Part shown: one piece after another, positions 44,088 through 53,764 of the stretch
Position numbering within the stretch: the stretch's first letter is position 1
How the letters are laid out: each line of letters opens with the position of its first letter
NCBI RefSeq assembly: GCF_030680185.1
Contig: NZ_JAUXVZ010000062.1
Span: forward strand, 62,001 to 126,000
From: Phenylobacterium sp.
Lineage (GTDB): Bacteria; Pseudomonadota; Alphaproteobacteria; Caulobacterales; Caulobacteraceae
DNA length: 64,000 bases
Direction: 5' to 3'
The notes under the pieces: model-generated
Seen by the model: the letters and a program-made list of their open reading frames with translations, nothing else
What the model was told of the DNA's origin: nothing
The model's database searches: none
Position numbers and translations under genes: made by a program

Positions 44088-45052
44088 TTCGCCGGCTTCG
44101 ACCTCTGGGCCCGGGCCACCAGTAGAGCCACCGCGCAAGACGCCATGCGCGACAGCGCGCCGTCAGACCGGCTGGTCAGCATGATCGGCACCTTGGCGCC
44201 CATGACGATCCCCGCCGACTGGGCCCGCGCCAGATAGAAGAGCTGCTTGGCCAGCATGTTGCCGGACTCGATATCGGGCACCAGGAGGATGTCGGCGTCG
44301 CCGGCCACCTCGGAGACGATGTGCTTGGCCTCGGCCGCTTCCTTGGAGATCGCATTGTCGAAGGCCAGCGGCCCGTCGAGCAGGCCGCCGACGATCTGTC
44401 CGCGATCGGCCATCTTGCAGAGCGCCGCGGCGTCCAGGGTGGCGATCATCTTGGGATTCACGGTCTCCACCGCCGCCAGGATCGCCACCTTGGGTCGCGA
44501 GACTCCCATGGCCCGGGCGCAGTCGATGGCGTTCTGGACAATGTCGCGCTTGGTGGCGAGGTCTGGCGCGATGTTGATGGCCGCATCGGTGACCAGCACC
44601 GGCTTGGGATAGGTGGGCACGTCCAGGATGAAGACGTGGCTCATCCGCCGCTCGGTCCGCAGGCCAGTTTCGCGCGCGACGACGGCCTCCAGCAACTCGT
44701 CGGTGTGGAGCGCGCCCTTCATGATCGCTTGGACCTCCCCTGCCCCCGCCAGCTGGCAGGCAAGGGCCGCGGCGGCGTGGCTGAACGGCGCGTCGCGCAC
44801 CTCGAAGTTCGAGATATCCAGGCCGGCGGCCGCCGCAGCCTGGGCGATCCGCGCCTTGGGACCGACCAGAACGGGAACGATGAGCCCGCGCTGCGCGGCC
44901 TCGACCGCCCCGGTCAGAGAGAGCTCGTCCACGGGGTGGACCACTGCGGTCTTCACCGGATCGGGGCGATCGGCCAGGCCGAGGAGGCGCTCCAGCTGGG
45001 AGCCCGGGGCGCTATCGGCAGTCAGGGGCAAGGTCAGGCTCCGCAGTTGCAA
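44084..45052 (-). CDS. phosphate acetyl/butyryltransferase, TTG start
   Basis: 322 residues from TTG 45052. No upstream ATG or GTG start is available, because an in-frame TGA lies about 12 bases further upstream. It is a short PTA/PTB-domain enzyme without the N-terminal DRTGG part of long Pta. Typical segments are GLIVPVLVGPKARIAQAAAA, VQAIMKGALHTDELLEAVVA, LVTDAAINIAPDLATKRDIV, LLVPDIESGNMLAKQLFYLA and GAKVPIMLTSRSDG. It converts acetyl-CoA (or a longer acyl-CoA) plus phosphate to acyl phosphate. It is coupled to ackA. A propionyl or butyryl preference cannot be excluded. Confidence 0.9.
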   Translation of the reverse strand: MQLRSLTLPLTADSAPGSQLERLLGLADRPDPVKTAVVHPVDELSLTGAVEAAQRGLIVPVLVGPKARIAQAAAAAGLDISNFEVRDAPFSHAAAALACQLAGAGEVQAIMKGALHTDELLEAVVARETGLRTERRMSHVFILDVPTYPKPVLVTDAAINIAPDLATKRDIVQNAIDCARAMGVSRPKVAILAAVETVNPKMIATLDAAALCKMADRGQIVGGLLDGPLAFDNAISKEAAEAKHIVSEVAGDADILLVPDIESGNMLAKQLFYLARAQSAGIVMGAKVPIMLTSRSDGALSRMASCAVALLVARAQRSKPAK

Positions 45053-45122
45053 GCGTCCAGGCTGTCAGACCTGCAAGCTTCATCATAGTCATGGGTCATC
45101 CCAGATCGGCGACCGCTGACCA

Positions 45123-45548
45123 TCAGTCCCGTTTGTAGCCCAGCTCCTGAAGGTCGGCGTCGTCCAGACGCGTCGATTCCAGGTCGCTCCCATCGGCGTC
45201 TTCCGCCGCGCCGGACAGCCGGCCCGCGTCGATCAGGGTGGGCTCATCTGCGCCGCCCATCGTTCCGACGGGTTCCGCCGCCTGCACCTGCGGATCGTCG
45301 CCGTCGCGGCTCAGGCCATCCTGTTCATCGCGCGCCAGGGCTACGATCTCGTCGTCATCCAGGTCTTCGGCGATCAGGGCCTCATCGTCGTCGGCGTCAC
45401 CCAGGGCCGAGGTTTCGTCGCGGACGGCCGGCATCTCTTCGAAGGTGCGCATTTCGGCCGGCGGAATGTCGTCGCCTGCGCCGATGGTGTTGTCCTCATC
45501 AAAGACCTCGGCCTGGTCTTGCGGTTCGAAGTCGGGCTGTTCGGGCAT
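45123..45548 (-). CDS. acidic, probably disordered protein of unknown function
   Basis: 141 residues, extremely rich in Asp and Glu (for example GDADDDEALIAEDLDDDEIV) with no hydrophobic core, signal peptide or cysteine. It ends DADLQELGYKRD. No family is recognised. Coding use is supported by the strong codon bias toward G/C in third positions. It precedes pta on the same strand but is separated by 70 bases and may be independent. Confidence 0.6.
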   Translation of the reverse strand: MPEQPDFEPQDQAEVFDEDNTIGAGDDIPPAEMRTFEEMPAVRDETSALGDADDDEALIAEDLDDDEIVALARDEQDGLSRDGDDPQVQAAEPVGTMGGADEPTLIDAGRLSGAAEDADGSDLESTRLDDADLQELGYKRD

Positions 45549-45723
45549 GGTCGCCTCCGGGGTGTGATTTGGTGATCGAACACCTCACCGCCCCGGCCCG
45601 TTCAACTTGGCCGCAAGATTTCCAGACTCCCGCTCGAATTGGCGCTTCAGGCGAACCGATGCGGCTCCCACGCGTTGGCCAAGGCGAACCCACACTCCAA
45701 GCCCCCAACCCCCGAGGTGTTGC

Positions 45724-47976
45724 ATGGACAGGTCCGCCCTGCGCCGCGACTTTGTCACGCGGCCGATCTATCACATGGCCAAGGGCGTCCTGCCCGAGAT
45801 GTCCGACACCGAAGCCGAGGCCATCGCCGCTGGCGACGTCTGGTGGGACGCCGATCTCTTCTCCGGCGACCCGGACTGGCAGGCGATGCTGGACATTCCC
45901 GCCGCCAAGCTGACTGAGGCCGAGCGCGCCTTCATCAACGGTCCTGTCGATCGGCTATGCGCCATGCTCGATGACTGGAAGATCAACTGGGAGGATCGCG
46001 ACCTTCCGCCCGAAGCCTGGGACTTCATCAAGCACGAGCGCTTCTTCGGGATGATCATTCCTGAGGAATACGGCGGCCTGGGCTTCAGCCCCTACGCCCA
46101 TTCCGAAGTGGTGCGGAAGATCTCCACCCGCTCGGTGGCCGCCGCCGTGACGGTGATGGTGCCCAATTCGTTGGGCCCCGGCGAACTGCTCATGAAGTTC
46201 GGGACCGACGATCAGAAGTCCTACTGGCTGCCGCGCCTGGCCGATGGCCGCGACATCCCCGCCTTCGGCCTGACCAGCGCCGAGGCCGGTTCCGACGCCA
46301 CGGCCATGACCGACACCGGCGTGGTGTGCGAAGGCGAGTACAAGGGCCAGAAGGTTCTGGGCCTGAAGCTCAACTGGGCCAAGCGCTACATCACCCTTGG
46401 TCCCATCGCGACCGTTCTTGGGCTGGCGGTGAAGGTCAAGGACTCCGACGGCCTGCTGGGCGGCGAGGAGGACCTGGGCATCACCGTGATCCTGGCGCCC
46501 ACTGACACGCCCGGGATCGAGATTGGCCGCCGGCACATACCGGCCATGCAAGCCTTCCAGAACGGCCCCAATTCCGGCCACGACGTCTTCCTGCCGATGG
46601 ACGCCATCCTTGGCGGACAGGAGCAGATCGGCAAGGGCTGGATGATGCTGAATGCGGCGCTCGCCGCCGGGCGCGGCATCTCCCTGCCCTCGCTCTCGGC
46701 CGCCGGCGCGGCTATGGCGGCGCGCACCACCGGCGCCTATTCCCGGGTTCGCACCCAGTTCCGCATCCCCATCGGCGAGTTCGAAGGGGTTCAGGAGCGC
46801 CTGGGCCGCATCGCCGCCAACGCCTACCTGCTGGACGCCGCGCGGCGCTTCACCTGCGCCGGCCTGGCGCTCGGCCACCACCCGTCGGTGGTCTCGGCGA
46901 TCATGAAGAACAGCGCCACCGAGCGCATGCGCATCAGCGCCAACGACGCCATGGACGTTCACGCCGGCAAGGCCGTGATCGATGGCCCGAAGAACTATCT
47001 CGGCACCTTCTACCGCTCCGTGCCCGTGGGCATCACGGTCGAGGGCGCCAACATCCTCACCCGCAGCCTGATCGTCTTCGGCCAGGGCGCGATCCGCGCC
47101 CATCCCTTCATCCTCAAGGAGATGGAGGCCCTGGCTGATGAGGACACGCAGCGGGGGCTGGCCGCCTTCGACGTCACCGTCTGGGCTCATGCGGGACACA
47201 TCCTGCGCACGGCCAGGAACGCCTTTATCCGCTCCTGGAGCGACGGCCTGCTGGGTCCCGCGCCGGAAACCGGGCCGACGAAGCGGTACTATCGCAAGCT
47301 CAGCCGCTACGCCGCCAGCTTCGCGCTCGCCTCCGACGCCGCCCTGCTGAGCATGGGCGGCTCGCTGAAGCGCAAGGAGATGCTGTCGGCCCGCTTCGGC
47401 GACATCCTGGCCGAGCTCTATCTGCTCAGCGCCACCCTGAAGCGCTGGGAGGAGGACGGCCGCCAGGAGGCGGACCTGCCGCTGGTCGAATGGATCATGC
47501 AGGACGGCTTCCTGACCATCGAGCGCCGCCTGAAGGAGATCCTCGACAACTTCCCCAACCAGCCGGTCGCCTGGCTCTTGGGCCTGTTCGTGCTCCCGTT
47601 CGGCATCATCCGCCGCGGTCCCAGCGACCGCGTCACCCGCGCCTGCGCCCGACTGATCATGGAGCCGTCAGCCACCCGCGACCGCCTGACCGAAGGCGTC
47701 TATCTGGGCGCCGGCGATGACGCCGTGGCCGAGTTGGAACATGCCCTGGATCTGGTGGTCTCCACCGAGCCGATCCGCGACCGCATGAAGAAGCTGCGGG
47801 TTCGCGATCCTGATACGGCGCTCGACCAGGGCCTGATCAGCCGCGAGGACCACGACAAGCTGGCCGAGGTGGCCATCGCCGTCGCCAAGGTCGTCGCCGT
47901 GGACGACTTCTCGCCCGAAGAGATCACCGGCAAGGCGACACCGGCCGAGCAGGTGCGCGTCGAGGCCGCAGAATGA
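45724..47976 (+). CDS. fadE: FadE-type acyl-CoA dehydrogenase
   Basis: 750 residues from the ATG at 45724, with GAGG upstream. It has the long FadE layout: an N-terminal extension, then the ACAD domain with FFGMIIPEEYGGLGFSPYAH, IPAFGLTSAEAGSDATAMTD, and FRIPIGEFEGVQERLGRIAA. The FadE-type region GITVEGANILTRSLIVFGQG, AIRAHPF is followed by a C-terminal DUF1974 domain (about 480-740). It introduces the trans-2 double bond in long-chain acyl-CoA. It is the first gene of a coupled beta-oxidation operon (ATGA overlap with the thiolase). Confidence 0.95.
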   Translation: MDRSALRRDFVTRPIYHMAKGVLPEMSDTEAEAIAAGDVWWDADLFSGDPDWQAMLDIPAAKLTEAERAFINGPVDRLCAMLDDWKINWEDRDLPPEAWDFIKHERFFGMIIPEEYGGLGFSPYAHSEVVRKISTRSVAAAVTVMVPNSLGPGELLMKFGTDDQKSYWLPRLADGRDIPAFGLTSAEAGSDATAMTDTGVVCEGEYKGQKVLGLKLNWAKRYITLGPIATVLGLAVKVKDSDGLLGGEEDLGITVILAPTDTPGIEIGRRHIPAMQAFQNGPNSGHDVFLPMDAILGGQEQIGKGWMMLNAALAAGRGISLPSLSAAGAAMAARTTGAYSRVRTQFRIPIGEFEGVQERLGRIAANAYLLDAARRFTCAGLALGHHPSVVSAIMKNSATERMRISANDAMDVHAGKAVIDGPKNYLGTFYRSVPVGITVEGANILTRSLIVFGQGAIRAHPFILKEMEALADEDTQRGLAAFDVTVWAHAGHILRTARNAFIRSWSDGLLGPAPETGPTKRYYRKLSRYAASFALASDAALLSMGGSLKRKEMLSARFGDILAELYLLSATLKRWEEDGRQEADLPLVEWIMQDGFLTIERRLKEILDNFPNQPVAWLLGLFVLPFGIIRRGPSDRVTRACARLIMEPSATRDRLTEGVYLGAGDDAVAELEHALDLVVSTEPIRDRMKKLRVRDPDTALDQGLISREDHDKLAEVAIAVAKVVAVDDFSPEEITGKATPAEQVRVEAAE

Positions 47977-49256
47977 GCCGGCCGGTCTATATCGTCGACG
48001 GCGCCCGCACCCCGTTCATCAAGGCCCGCGGGCGGCCCGGGCCCTTCACGCCCGTGGATCTGGCGGTCCAGTGCGGCCGCCCCCTGCTGCTGCGTCAGCC
48101 CTTTGCGCCAAGCGCCTTCGACCAGGTGATCCTGGGCTGCGTGAACGTGATCGCCGACGAAATGAACCCGGCCCGCGTGGCGGCTCTGCGTCTGGGCATG
48201 GGCGAGGCGATGACAGCCTTCACCGTGCAGATCAACTGCGGCTCGGGCATGCAGTCCATCGACACGGCCTTCCGCTACATCCAGCAGGGGACGGCCGACC
48301 TGATCCTGGCGGGCGGCGCGGAGTCGCTCAGCCACGCGCCCCTGGTGCTGAGCCATGACGCCACCGAGTGGTTCGCCGAGGTGAGCGGCGCCCGCAGCCC
48401 CATGGCCCGGGCCAAGGCGGCCATGGGCTTTCGGCCGGACTTCCTCAGCCCGGTCATCGGCCTGGAGCGCGGCCTGACCGATCCGATCACCGACCTGAAC
48501 ATGGGCCAGACCGCCGAAATCCTGGCGCAGATGTTCGACATCTCCCGCCATGAGGCGGACGTCTACGCGTCCGAAAGCCAGCTCCGCTCGGCCCGCGCCC
48601 ACACCGAGGGCTGGTTCAAGGGGGAGTTGGAGCCCGCCTTCGCCCGCGATGGCGAGCTTTATGACCGTGACGACGGGGTGCGGGCGGACTCGAGCCCCGA
48701 CAAGCTGGCCAAGTTGAAGCCCGCCTTCGAGCCGCCATTCGGCAAGGTGACGGCCGGCAACAGCTCGCAGATCACCGATGGCGCTGCGTGGGTGGTGCTG
48801 GCCTCGGAGGCCGCGGTCAAGGAACACGGCCTGGAGCCCCTGGCCGAGATCGTCGACAGCCGCTGGGCCGCGCTGGACCCGAAGATCATGGGCCTCGGCC
48901 CGGTGATGTCGGCCACCGAGTTGCTGCGCGCCCACGACATGACCCTGTCGGACGTGCCGATCTGGGAGATCAACGAGGCCTTCGCCGCCCAGGTGCTGGC
49001 CTGCCTGGCGGCCTGGCGGGACGACGACTTCCGCCGCCAGGTTCTCGGCCTGGACGGCGACTTCGGCCAGATCGACCGGGAGCGGCTAAATGTCGATGGC
49101 GGCGCCATCGGCATGGGCCATCCGGTCGGCGCCAGCGGCGCGCGCATCGTGCTGCACCTGGCCAACGCCATGAAGCGCCTGTCCCAGCCCCGCGGCGTCG
49201 CCACCGAGTGCATCGGCGGCGGCCAGGGCGGCGCCATGTTGATCCAAGCGGTCTGA
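47973..49256 (+). CDS. acetyl-CoA C-acyltransferase (thiolase), FadI/FadA-like
   Basis: 427 residues. The N-terminal catalytic cysteine lies in TVQINCGSGMQSIDTAFRYI (about 87-106). The C-terminal active site is in GAIGMGHPVGASGARIVLHL (His) and ECIGGGQGGAMLIQAV (Cys). It catalyses the final thiolytic cleavage of beta-oxidation. It begins within the fadE stop and is followed after 11 bases by the multifunctional FadJ-like gene, the partner subunit. Confidence 0.94.
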   Translation: MSRPVYIVDGARTPFIKARGRPGPFTPVDLAVQCGRPLLLRQPFAPSAFDQVILGCVNVIADEMNPARVAALRLGMGEAMTAFTVQINCGSGMQSIDTAFRYIQQGTADLILAGGAESLSHAPLVLSHDATEWFAEVSGARSPMARAKAAMGFRPDFLSPVIGLERGLTDPITDLNMGQTAEILAQMFDISRHEADVYASESQLRSARAHTEGWFKGELEPAFARDGELYDRDDGVRADSSPDKLAKLKPAFEPPFGKVTAGNSSQITDGAAWVVLASEAAVKEHGLEPLAEIVDSRWAALDPKIMGLGPVMSATELLRAHDMTLSDVPIWEINEAFAAQVLACLAAWRDDDFRRQVLGLDGDFGQIDRERLNVDGGAIGMGHPVGASGARIVLHLANAMKRLSQPRGVATECIGGGQGGAMLIQAV

Positions 49257-49267
49257 AGGAGACATCG

Positions 49268-51385
49268 ATGACGGATATCGCCTGGAAGACCCTTGAGCCC
49301 CGCCTGATGGAGCTTGGCCCCGACACCGGCGCGCCCGGCCCCTGGAAGGCCTGGCGGCTGACCCGGGACGAGGACGGGATCGACTGGCTGATCGCCGATC
49401 AGCCGGGCGCCAGCGCCAATACGGTGTCCGAAGAGGTCCTGGAAGAACTCGACCAGATCCTGGCCAAGGTGGAGCAGGACGCGCCCAAGGCCCTGGCGAT
49501 CCGCTCGGCCAAGGCCGGCGGCTTCTTCGCCGGCGCCGATGTGAAGGCTTTCGTCGGCGCCCGCGACCCCGCCGAGGTGGAGCAGCGGATGACCCGCGCC
49601 CACGCCGTGGTCGACCGGCTGGCCAAGCTCAGCACCCCGACGGTCGCGGTCATCCATGGCTACGCCCTAGGCGGCGGCCTGGAGATCGCGCTAGCCTGCG
49701 ACCACCGTATCCTGGTGGGCGATGGGGCGCGTCTGGGCTTTCCGGAGGTTCAGCTTGGCCTGCATCCGGGCCTTGGGGGCACGGCCCGCCTGCTGGATCT
49801 GATCGACCCGCTGGAAGCCATGCAGATGATGCTGACCGGCAAGGCCAAGCGTCCTGGCGAGGCCAAGGCCCTCGGCCTGGCCGACGCCGTGACCGAGGAG
49901 CGCCACGTGAAGGCGGCCGTCGCCGCTGTTGCCCGCGGCGAGTTCCGCTCATCCAAGCCCGGCCGCCTGGGCCGCCTGCGCCAGCAGGTCACCGAACGCG
50001 TCCTGCACGCCGACATTCCCCGCCGCGCTGCGGCCGATCGCATGCGCAGTCAGGCGGCCAAGCAGGCGCCGCCGCAGCACTATCCCGCGCCAGGCGCCCT
50101 GGTGGACCTCTGGGAGCGCCACGGCGATGACCTTAAGGCGATGCGCAAGGCCGAGATCGCCTCCTTCGCCCATCTCATGACCACCGACGCCGCCCAGAAC
50201 CTGATCCGGGTCTTCTTCCTGCAGGAGAAGATGAAGCGGCTGGCCCAGGTGGAGGCCAAGGCGCCTCGCCATCTGCACGTCATCGGCGCCGGCGCCATGG
50301 GCGGCGACATCGCCGCCTGGGCCGCCTGGCACGGGATCAAGGTCACCCTGGCCGACCTCAAGCCGGAGATCATCGCCCAGGCCGTCGGCCGGGCTGCGAC
50401 TCTCTATCCCAAGCTCGGGCACGACAGCGCCAAGACCCGCGACGCCCTGGACCGGCTGATCCCCGACCCCGACGGCCATGGGGTTCGCCATGCGGATCTG
50501 ATCATCGAGGCGGCGCCTGAAAAGCTTGATCTCAAAAGGAAAATCTACGCCGATCTCGAGCCGCGCATGAAGCCCGGCGCGGTCCTGGCCACCAACACCT
50601 CATCGATCCGCCTGGAAGACCTTGCCGAGGGTCTGGCCCGGCCCGAGCGGCTGATCGGCATCCACTTCTTCAATCCGGTCTCGCGGATGCAGCTGGTGGA
50701 GATCGTCACCCATGACGGCGTGGCGGACGACACCCTGAACCTGGCCAAGGCCTTCCTGGGGGCCATCGATCGCCTGCCGGCGCCGGTGCGCAGCGCGCCC
50801 GGCTTCCTCGTGAACCGGGCGCTGACCCCCTACATGCTCGAAGCCATGGTGATGATGCAGGAGGGCGTCTCCCCCGAAACCATCGACGCCGCCGCCGAGG
50901 CTTTCGGCATGCCGGTGGGACCGGCCGAACTGGCCGATCAGGTGGGCCTGGATGTGGGCATCGCCGTCGCCGACAGCCTGAAGGCCGGCCTCGAAAAGCC
51001 CCTGCCCGTGCCGCCGGACACCCTGCGCGCCAAGGTCACGGCCGGCGACCTAGGTCGCAAGAGCGGCAAAGGCATCTACGCCTGGAAGGATGGCGAGCCG
51101 CAGAAGGCCAAGTCGTTCGCCAAGCCCACCCAGGAAATGACCGACCGCCTGATCCTGCCGATGATCGACGCCTGCCTGGAATGCCTGCGCAAGGGTGTGG
51201 TCGAGGACGAGGACATCGTCGACGGGGCCATGATCTTCGGCGCCGGCTTCGCCCCCTTCCGCGGCGGCCCGATCCACTATGCCCGTGAGGCGGGGGCGCA
51301 GGCCCTGAAGGCCCGCATGGAGGAACTGGCGGCCGCCCACGGCGAGCGCTTCCGTCCTGACCAGGGCTGGGATCGCCTGACGTGA
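49268..51385 (+). CDS. multifunctional enoyl-CoA hydratase / 3-hydroxyacyl-CoA dehydrogenase
   Basis: 705 residues from the ATG at 49268, with AAGGAG upstream. The hydratase domain (about 1-190) shows KAGGFFAGADVKAFVGA, HGYALGGGLEIALACDHRIL and FPEVQLGLHPGLGGTARLLD with the Glu residues expected in the active site. The NAD-binding domain (about 330-515) has LHVIGAGAMGGDIAAWAAWH, IEAAPEKLDLKRKIY and RLIGIHFFNPVSRMQLVEIV (catalytic His). Two C-terminal 3HCDH domains follow. It is a FadB/FadJ-like alpha subunit. The stop overlaps the next gene as GTGA. Confidence 0.95.
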   Translation: MTDIAWKTLEPRLMELGPDTGAPGPWKAWRLTRDEDGIDWLIADQPGASANTVSEEVLEELDQILAKVEQDAPKALAIRSAKAGGFFAGADVKAFVGARDPAEVEQRMTRAHAVVDRLAKLSTPTVAVIHGYALGGGLEIALACDHRILVGDGARLGFPEVQLGLHPGLGGTARLLDLIDPLEAMQMMLTGKAKRPGEAKALGLADAVTEERHVKAAVAAVARGEFRSSKPGRLGRLRQQVTERVLHADIPRRAAADRMRSQAAKQAPPQHYPAPGALVDLWERHGDDLKAMRKAEIASFAHLMTTDAAQNLIRVFFLQEKMKRLAQVEAKAPRHLHVIGAGAMGGDIAAWAAWHGIKVTLADLKPEIIAQAVGRAATLYPKLGHDSAKTRDALDRLIPDPDGHGVRHADLIIEAAPEKLDLKRKIYADLEPRMKPGAVLATNTSSIRLEDLAEGLARPERLIGIHFFNPVSRMQLVEIVTHDGVADDTLNLAKAFLGAIDRLPAPVRSAPGFLVNRALTPYMLEAMVMMQEGVSPETIDAAAEAFGMPVGPAELADQVGLDVGIAVADSLKAGLEKPLPVPPDTLRAKVTAGDLGRKSGKGIYAWKDGEPQKAKSFAKPTQEMTDRLILPMIDACLECLRKGVVEDEDIVDGAMIFGAGFAPFRGGPIHYAREAGAQALKARMEELAAAHGERFRPDQGWDRLT

Positions 51386-53241
51386 GTGCGACAATGCTGC
51401 GGATGACGCAGGCCGACGCCGTCGCCAAGGCGATCATCGAACGCCTGGACGGCAAGGTGGTGCTGGGCCTGCCGCTCGGCCTGGGCAAGGCGAACCATAT
51501 CGCCAATGCGCTCTATGCCCGCGCGGCGACCGATCGGTCGATCTCGCTGCGGATCTTCACCGCGCTGACCCTGACGCCGCCAGAGCCCGGCAGCCTGCTG
51601 GAAAAGCGGTTCATGGGACCGATCCTTGAGCGGACCCTGGGCGGCTATCCGGAGCTGGCCTACGCCCAGGCCCAGCGCCGCGGCGGCCTGCCGCCCAATA
51701 TCGAGGTGGACGAGTTCTTCCTTCAGGCCGGGATGTGGCTGAACGATCCCGAGGTGCAGCAGAACTACATCAGCGCCAACTACACCCATGCCAGCCGCTA
51801 TATCCTGGAGCGCGGCTGCAATGTGGTGGCCCAGCTTGTGGCCAAGGGCGAGGGCGCCGAGCGCTACAGCCTGTCCTGCAACACCGACCTGACGCTGGAA
51901 CTGCTGAAGGCCAAGGCCGAGGGCCGCACCGACCTCATCCTGGTGGGTCAGGTCAATTCGCAACTGCCCTATATGCCGGGCGCCGCGGAGCTGCCGCCCG
52001 AGGCCTTCGCCATGATGCTGGAAAGCCCGGAGGTGGAATTCCCCCTGCCCGGTCCGCCCAAGCAGCCGGTCAGCCTGGCCCACTACGCCATGGGCTTCCA
52101 TGTCGCGAGCCTGATCCCCGACGGCGGCACCCTGGAGATCGGCATCGGCTCCATGGGCCATGCTGTGGCCCACGCCCTGATCCTGCGTCACCGGCAGCCG
52201 GCCAGATTCGCCGAGATCCTCAAGGCCCTGGCCCCGCCGGACGACCCGCTGGAACGCCACACCGGCCCCTTCGAGGAAGGGATCTATGCGGCCACCGAGA
52301 TGTTCGTGGACGCCTTCCTGGAGCTCTATCGCGCCGGCGTGCTGAAGCGCGAGGTGGACGGCGCAGTGCTGGATGCGGCCTTCTTCCTGGCGCCGCGGGA
52401 CTTCTACGCCGCCCTGCGCGACATGCCCCTGGAGGAGCGCGCCAAGTTCCGCATGACCGATGTGGGCTTCGTCAACGAGCTCCATGGCGCCGACTTCGAC
52501 AAGCGCGTCGCCGACCGCAAGGGCGCTCGGTTCGTCAATAACGCCATGATCGCCACCCTGCTCGGCGCTGTCGCGTCCGACGCCCTGGAGGACGGCCGCG
52601 TGGTGAGCGGCGTGGGCGGCCAGTACAATTTCGTAGCCCAGGCCTTCGCCCTGCCCGACGCCCGGTCGATCATGACCCTGCCGGCCAGCCGCCAGGCCAG
52701 CGACGGCCCTGAGTCCAACATCCGCTGGTCCTATGGCCACACCACCATTCCCCGCCACCTGCGCGACATGGTGGTGACCGAATACGGCGTCGCCGACCTG
52801 CGCGGCGCCCGGGACGCCGAGGTGATCGCCCGGATGCTAGAGGTGGCCGATGCGGGCTTCCATCAGACGCTGGCCGACCAGGCCAAGGCCGCGGGCAAGC
52901 TCGCGGCCGACCACAGGATCAGCGCCTTCGCCGCCGACAATACGGCCGGCGCGCTCTCTGAAAGGCTGGAGCCGTTCCGTAAGGCCGGCGACCTGCCGCC
53001 CTTCCCATTCGGCAGCGAGATGACCGAGGTGGAGCAAGGCCTGGCCCCCGTGCTGCAGAAGATCAAGGCCGCCGCGGCCTCCAAGGCCGATATCGCCGCC
53101 CTGGCATTGCGCGGCCTGGCGCCGGGCAAAAACCCGCCAGGGCTCGCCGAGGCGCTCGAACGCCTGGGTCTGTCAAAGCCCCGTAGCCTGGAGGAACGCC
53201 TCTATGCCCGGCTGGTCAGAGGCGCATTCGCCGAACGTTGA
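51382..53241 (+). CDS. acetyl-CoA hydrolase/transferase-family protein, GTG start
   Basis: 619 residues, GTG start overlapping the upstream stop. It shows the CoA-transferase family I layout: KVVLGLPLGLGKANHIANAL near the N-terminus, GTLEIGIGSMGHAVAHALIL in the centre, and the AcetylCoA_hyd_C region VVSGVGGQYNFVAQAFALPD, MTLPASRQ. Enzymes of this type hydrolyse acetyl-CoA or move CoA to another acid. Fixed to a beta-oxidation operon, it may recycle free CoA or handle short-chain products. The C-terminal tail (about 540-619) is longer than in many relatives. Confidence 0.88.
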   Translation: MSATMLRMTQADAVAKAIIERLDGKVVLGLPLGLGKANHIANALYARAATDRSISLRIFTALTLTPPEPGSLLEKRFMGPILERTLGGYPELAYAQAQRRGGLPPNIEVDEFFLQAGMWLNDPEVQQNYISANYTHASRYILERGCNVVAQLVAKGEGAERYSLSCNTDLTLELLKAKAEGRTDLILVGQVNSQLPYMPGAAELPPEAFAMMLESPEVEFPLPGPPKQPVSLAHYAMGFHVASLIPDGGTLEIGIGSMGHAVAHALILRHRQPARFAEILKALAPPDDPLERHTGPFEEGIYAATEMFVDAFLELYRAGVLKREVDGAVLDAAFFLAPRDFYAALRDMPLEERAKFRMTDVGFVNELHGADFDKRVADRKGARFVNNAMIATLLGAVASDALEDGRVVSGVGGQYNFVAQAFALPDARSIMTLPASRQASDGPESNIRWSYGHTTIPRHLRDMVVTEYGVADLRGARDAEVIARMLEVADAGFHQTLADQAKAAGKLAADHRISAFAADNTAGALSERLEPFRKAGDLPPFPFGSEMTEVEQGLAPVLQKIKAAAASKADIAALALRGLAPGKNPPGLAEALERLGLSKPRSLEERLYARLVRGAFAER

Positions 53242-53301
53242 TCTCGGAACGGCCCTGAGTTTGCACGGCCCGTGTCGAAACGTATCGGGACGGGACGGGC
53301 C

Positions 53302-53757
53302 ATGTTCGACAAATCCAGCAAGACCATATCTCCGCGTCGGTCTGACAACGACCAGCTCCGGGTTCCGGCGCCGGCGCCTGTCGCCAAGCCTAAGCCTGCG
53401 TCGCTGATCGGCCTGGGCCTCTGTGTTCAGGGCGATATCGCCGGGGAGGCCGAGGTCCAGATCGACGGCCTTGTCCGGGGCGACATCCGCGTCGGCAAGC
53501 TCACCCTTGGGCCGCAGGGCCGGATCGAAGGCTCCGTGGTCGCCGTCATTGCGGAGATCCGCGGCCATGTGAAAGGGCCGATGAAGGCCCGTCAGGTCCG
53601 CCTCTATGGCACGGCGCATATAGAGGGCGATATCGCCCACGAGCAGCTGGCCATGGAGACCGGTGCGGTGTTCGAGGGCCGCAGCGTGCGCCTGCCCAAG
53701 TCCGGCGAGACTGAGCCCCAGGTCACGACGCCCCCGGCGGCCGTCATCCCCGCCTGA
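53302..53757 (+). CDS. bactofilin
   Basis: 151 residues from the ATG at 53302, chosen because bactofilins typically start MFxK; an upstream GTG at 53272 would add ten residues. The proline-rich N-terminus leads to the beta-helical core SLIGLGLCVQGDIAGEAEVQ, DGLVRGDIRVGKLTLGPQGR, IEGSVVAVIAEIRGHVKGPM. Bactofilins self-assemble into cytoskeletal sheets or filaments at the membrane. The tail (KSGETEPQVTTPPAAVIPA) is disordered. It is 60 bases after the beta-oxidation operon and probably independent of it functionally. Confidence 0.92.
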   Translation: MFDKSSKTISPRRSDNDQLRVPAPAPVAKPKPASLIGLGLCVQGDIAGEAEVQIDGLVRGDIRVGKLTLGPQGRIEGSVVAVIAEIRGHVKGPMKARQVRLYGTAHIEGDIAHEQLAMETGAVFEGRSVRLPKSGETEPQVTTPPAAVIPA

Positions 53758-53764
53758 GCGTTCG

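Noticed and set aside
45549..45723. Possible operator GGTG-ATCGAA-CACC upstream of fadE
   Set aside because: Arms are only four bases long and no fatty-acid regulator gene is adjacent, so it cannot be separated from chance.
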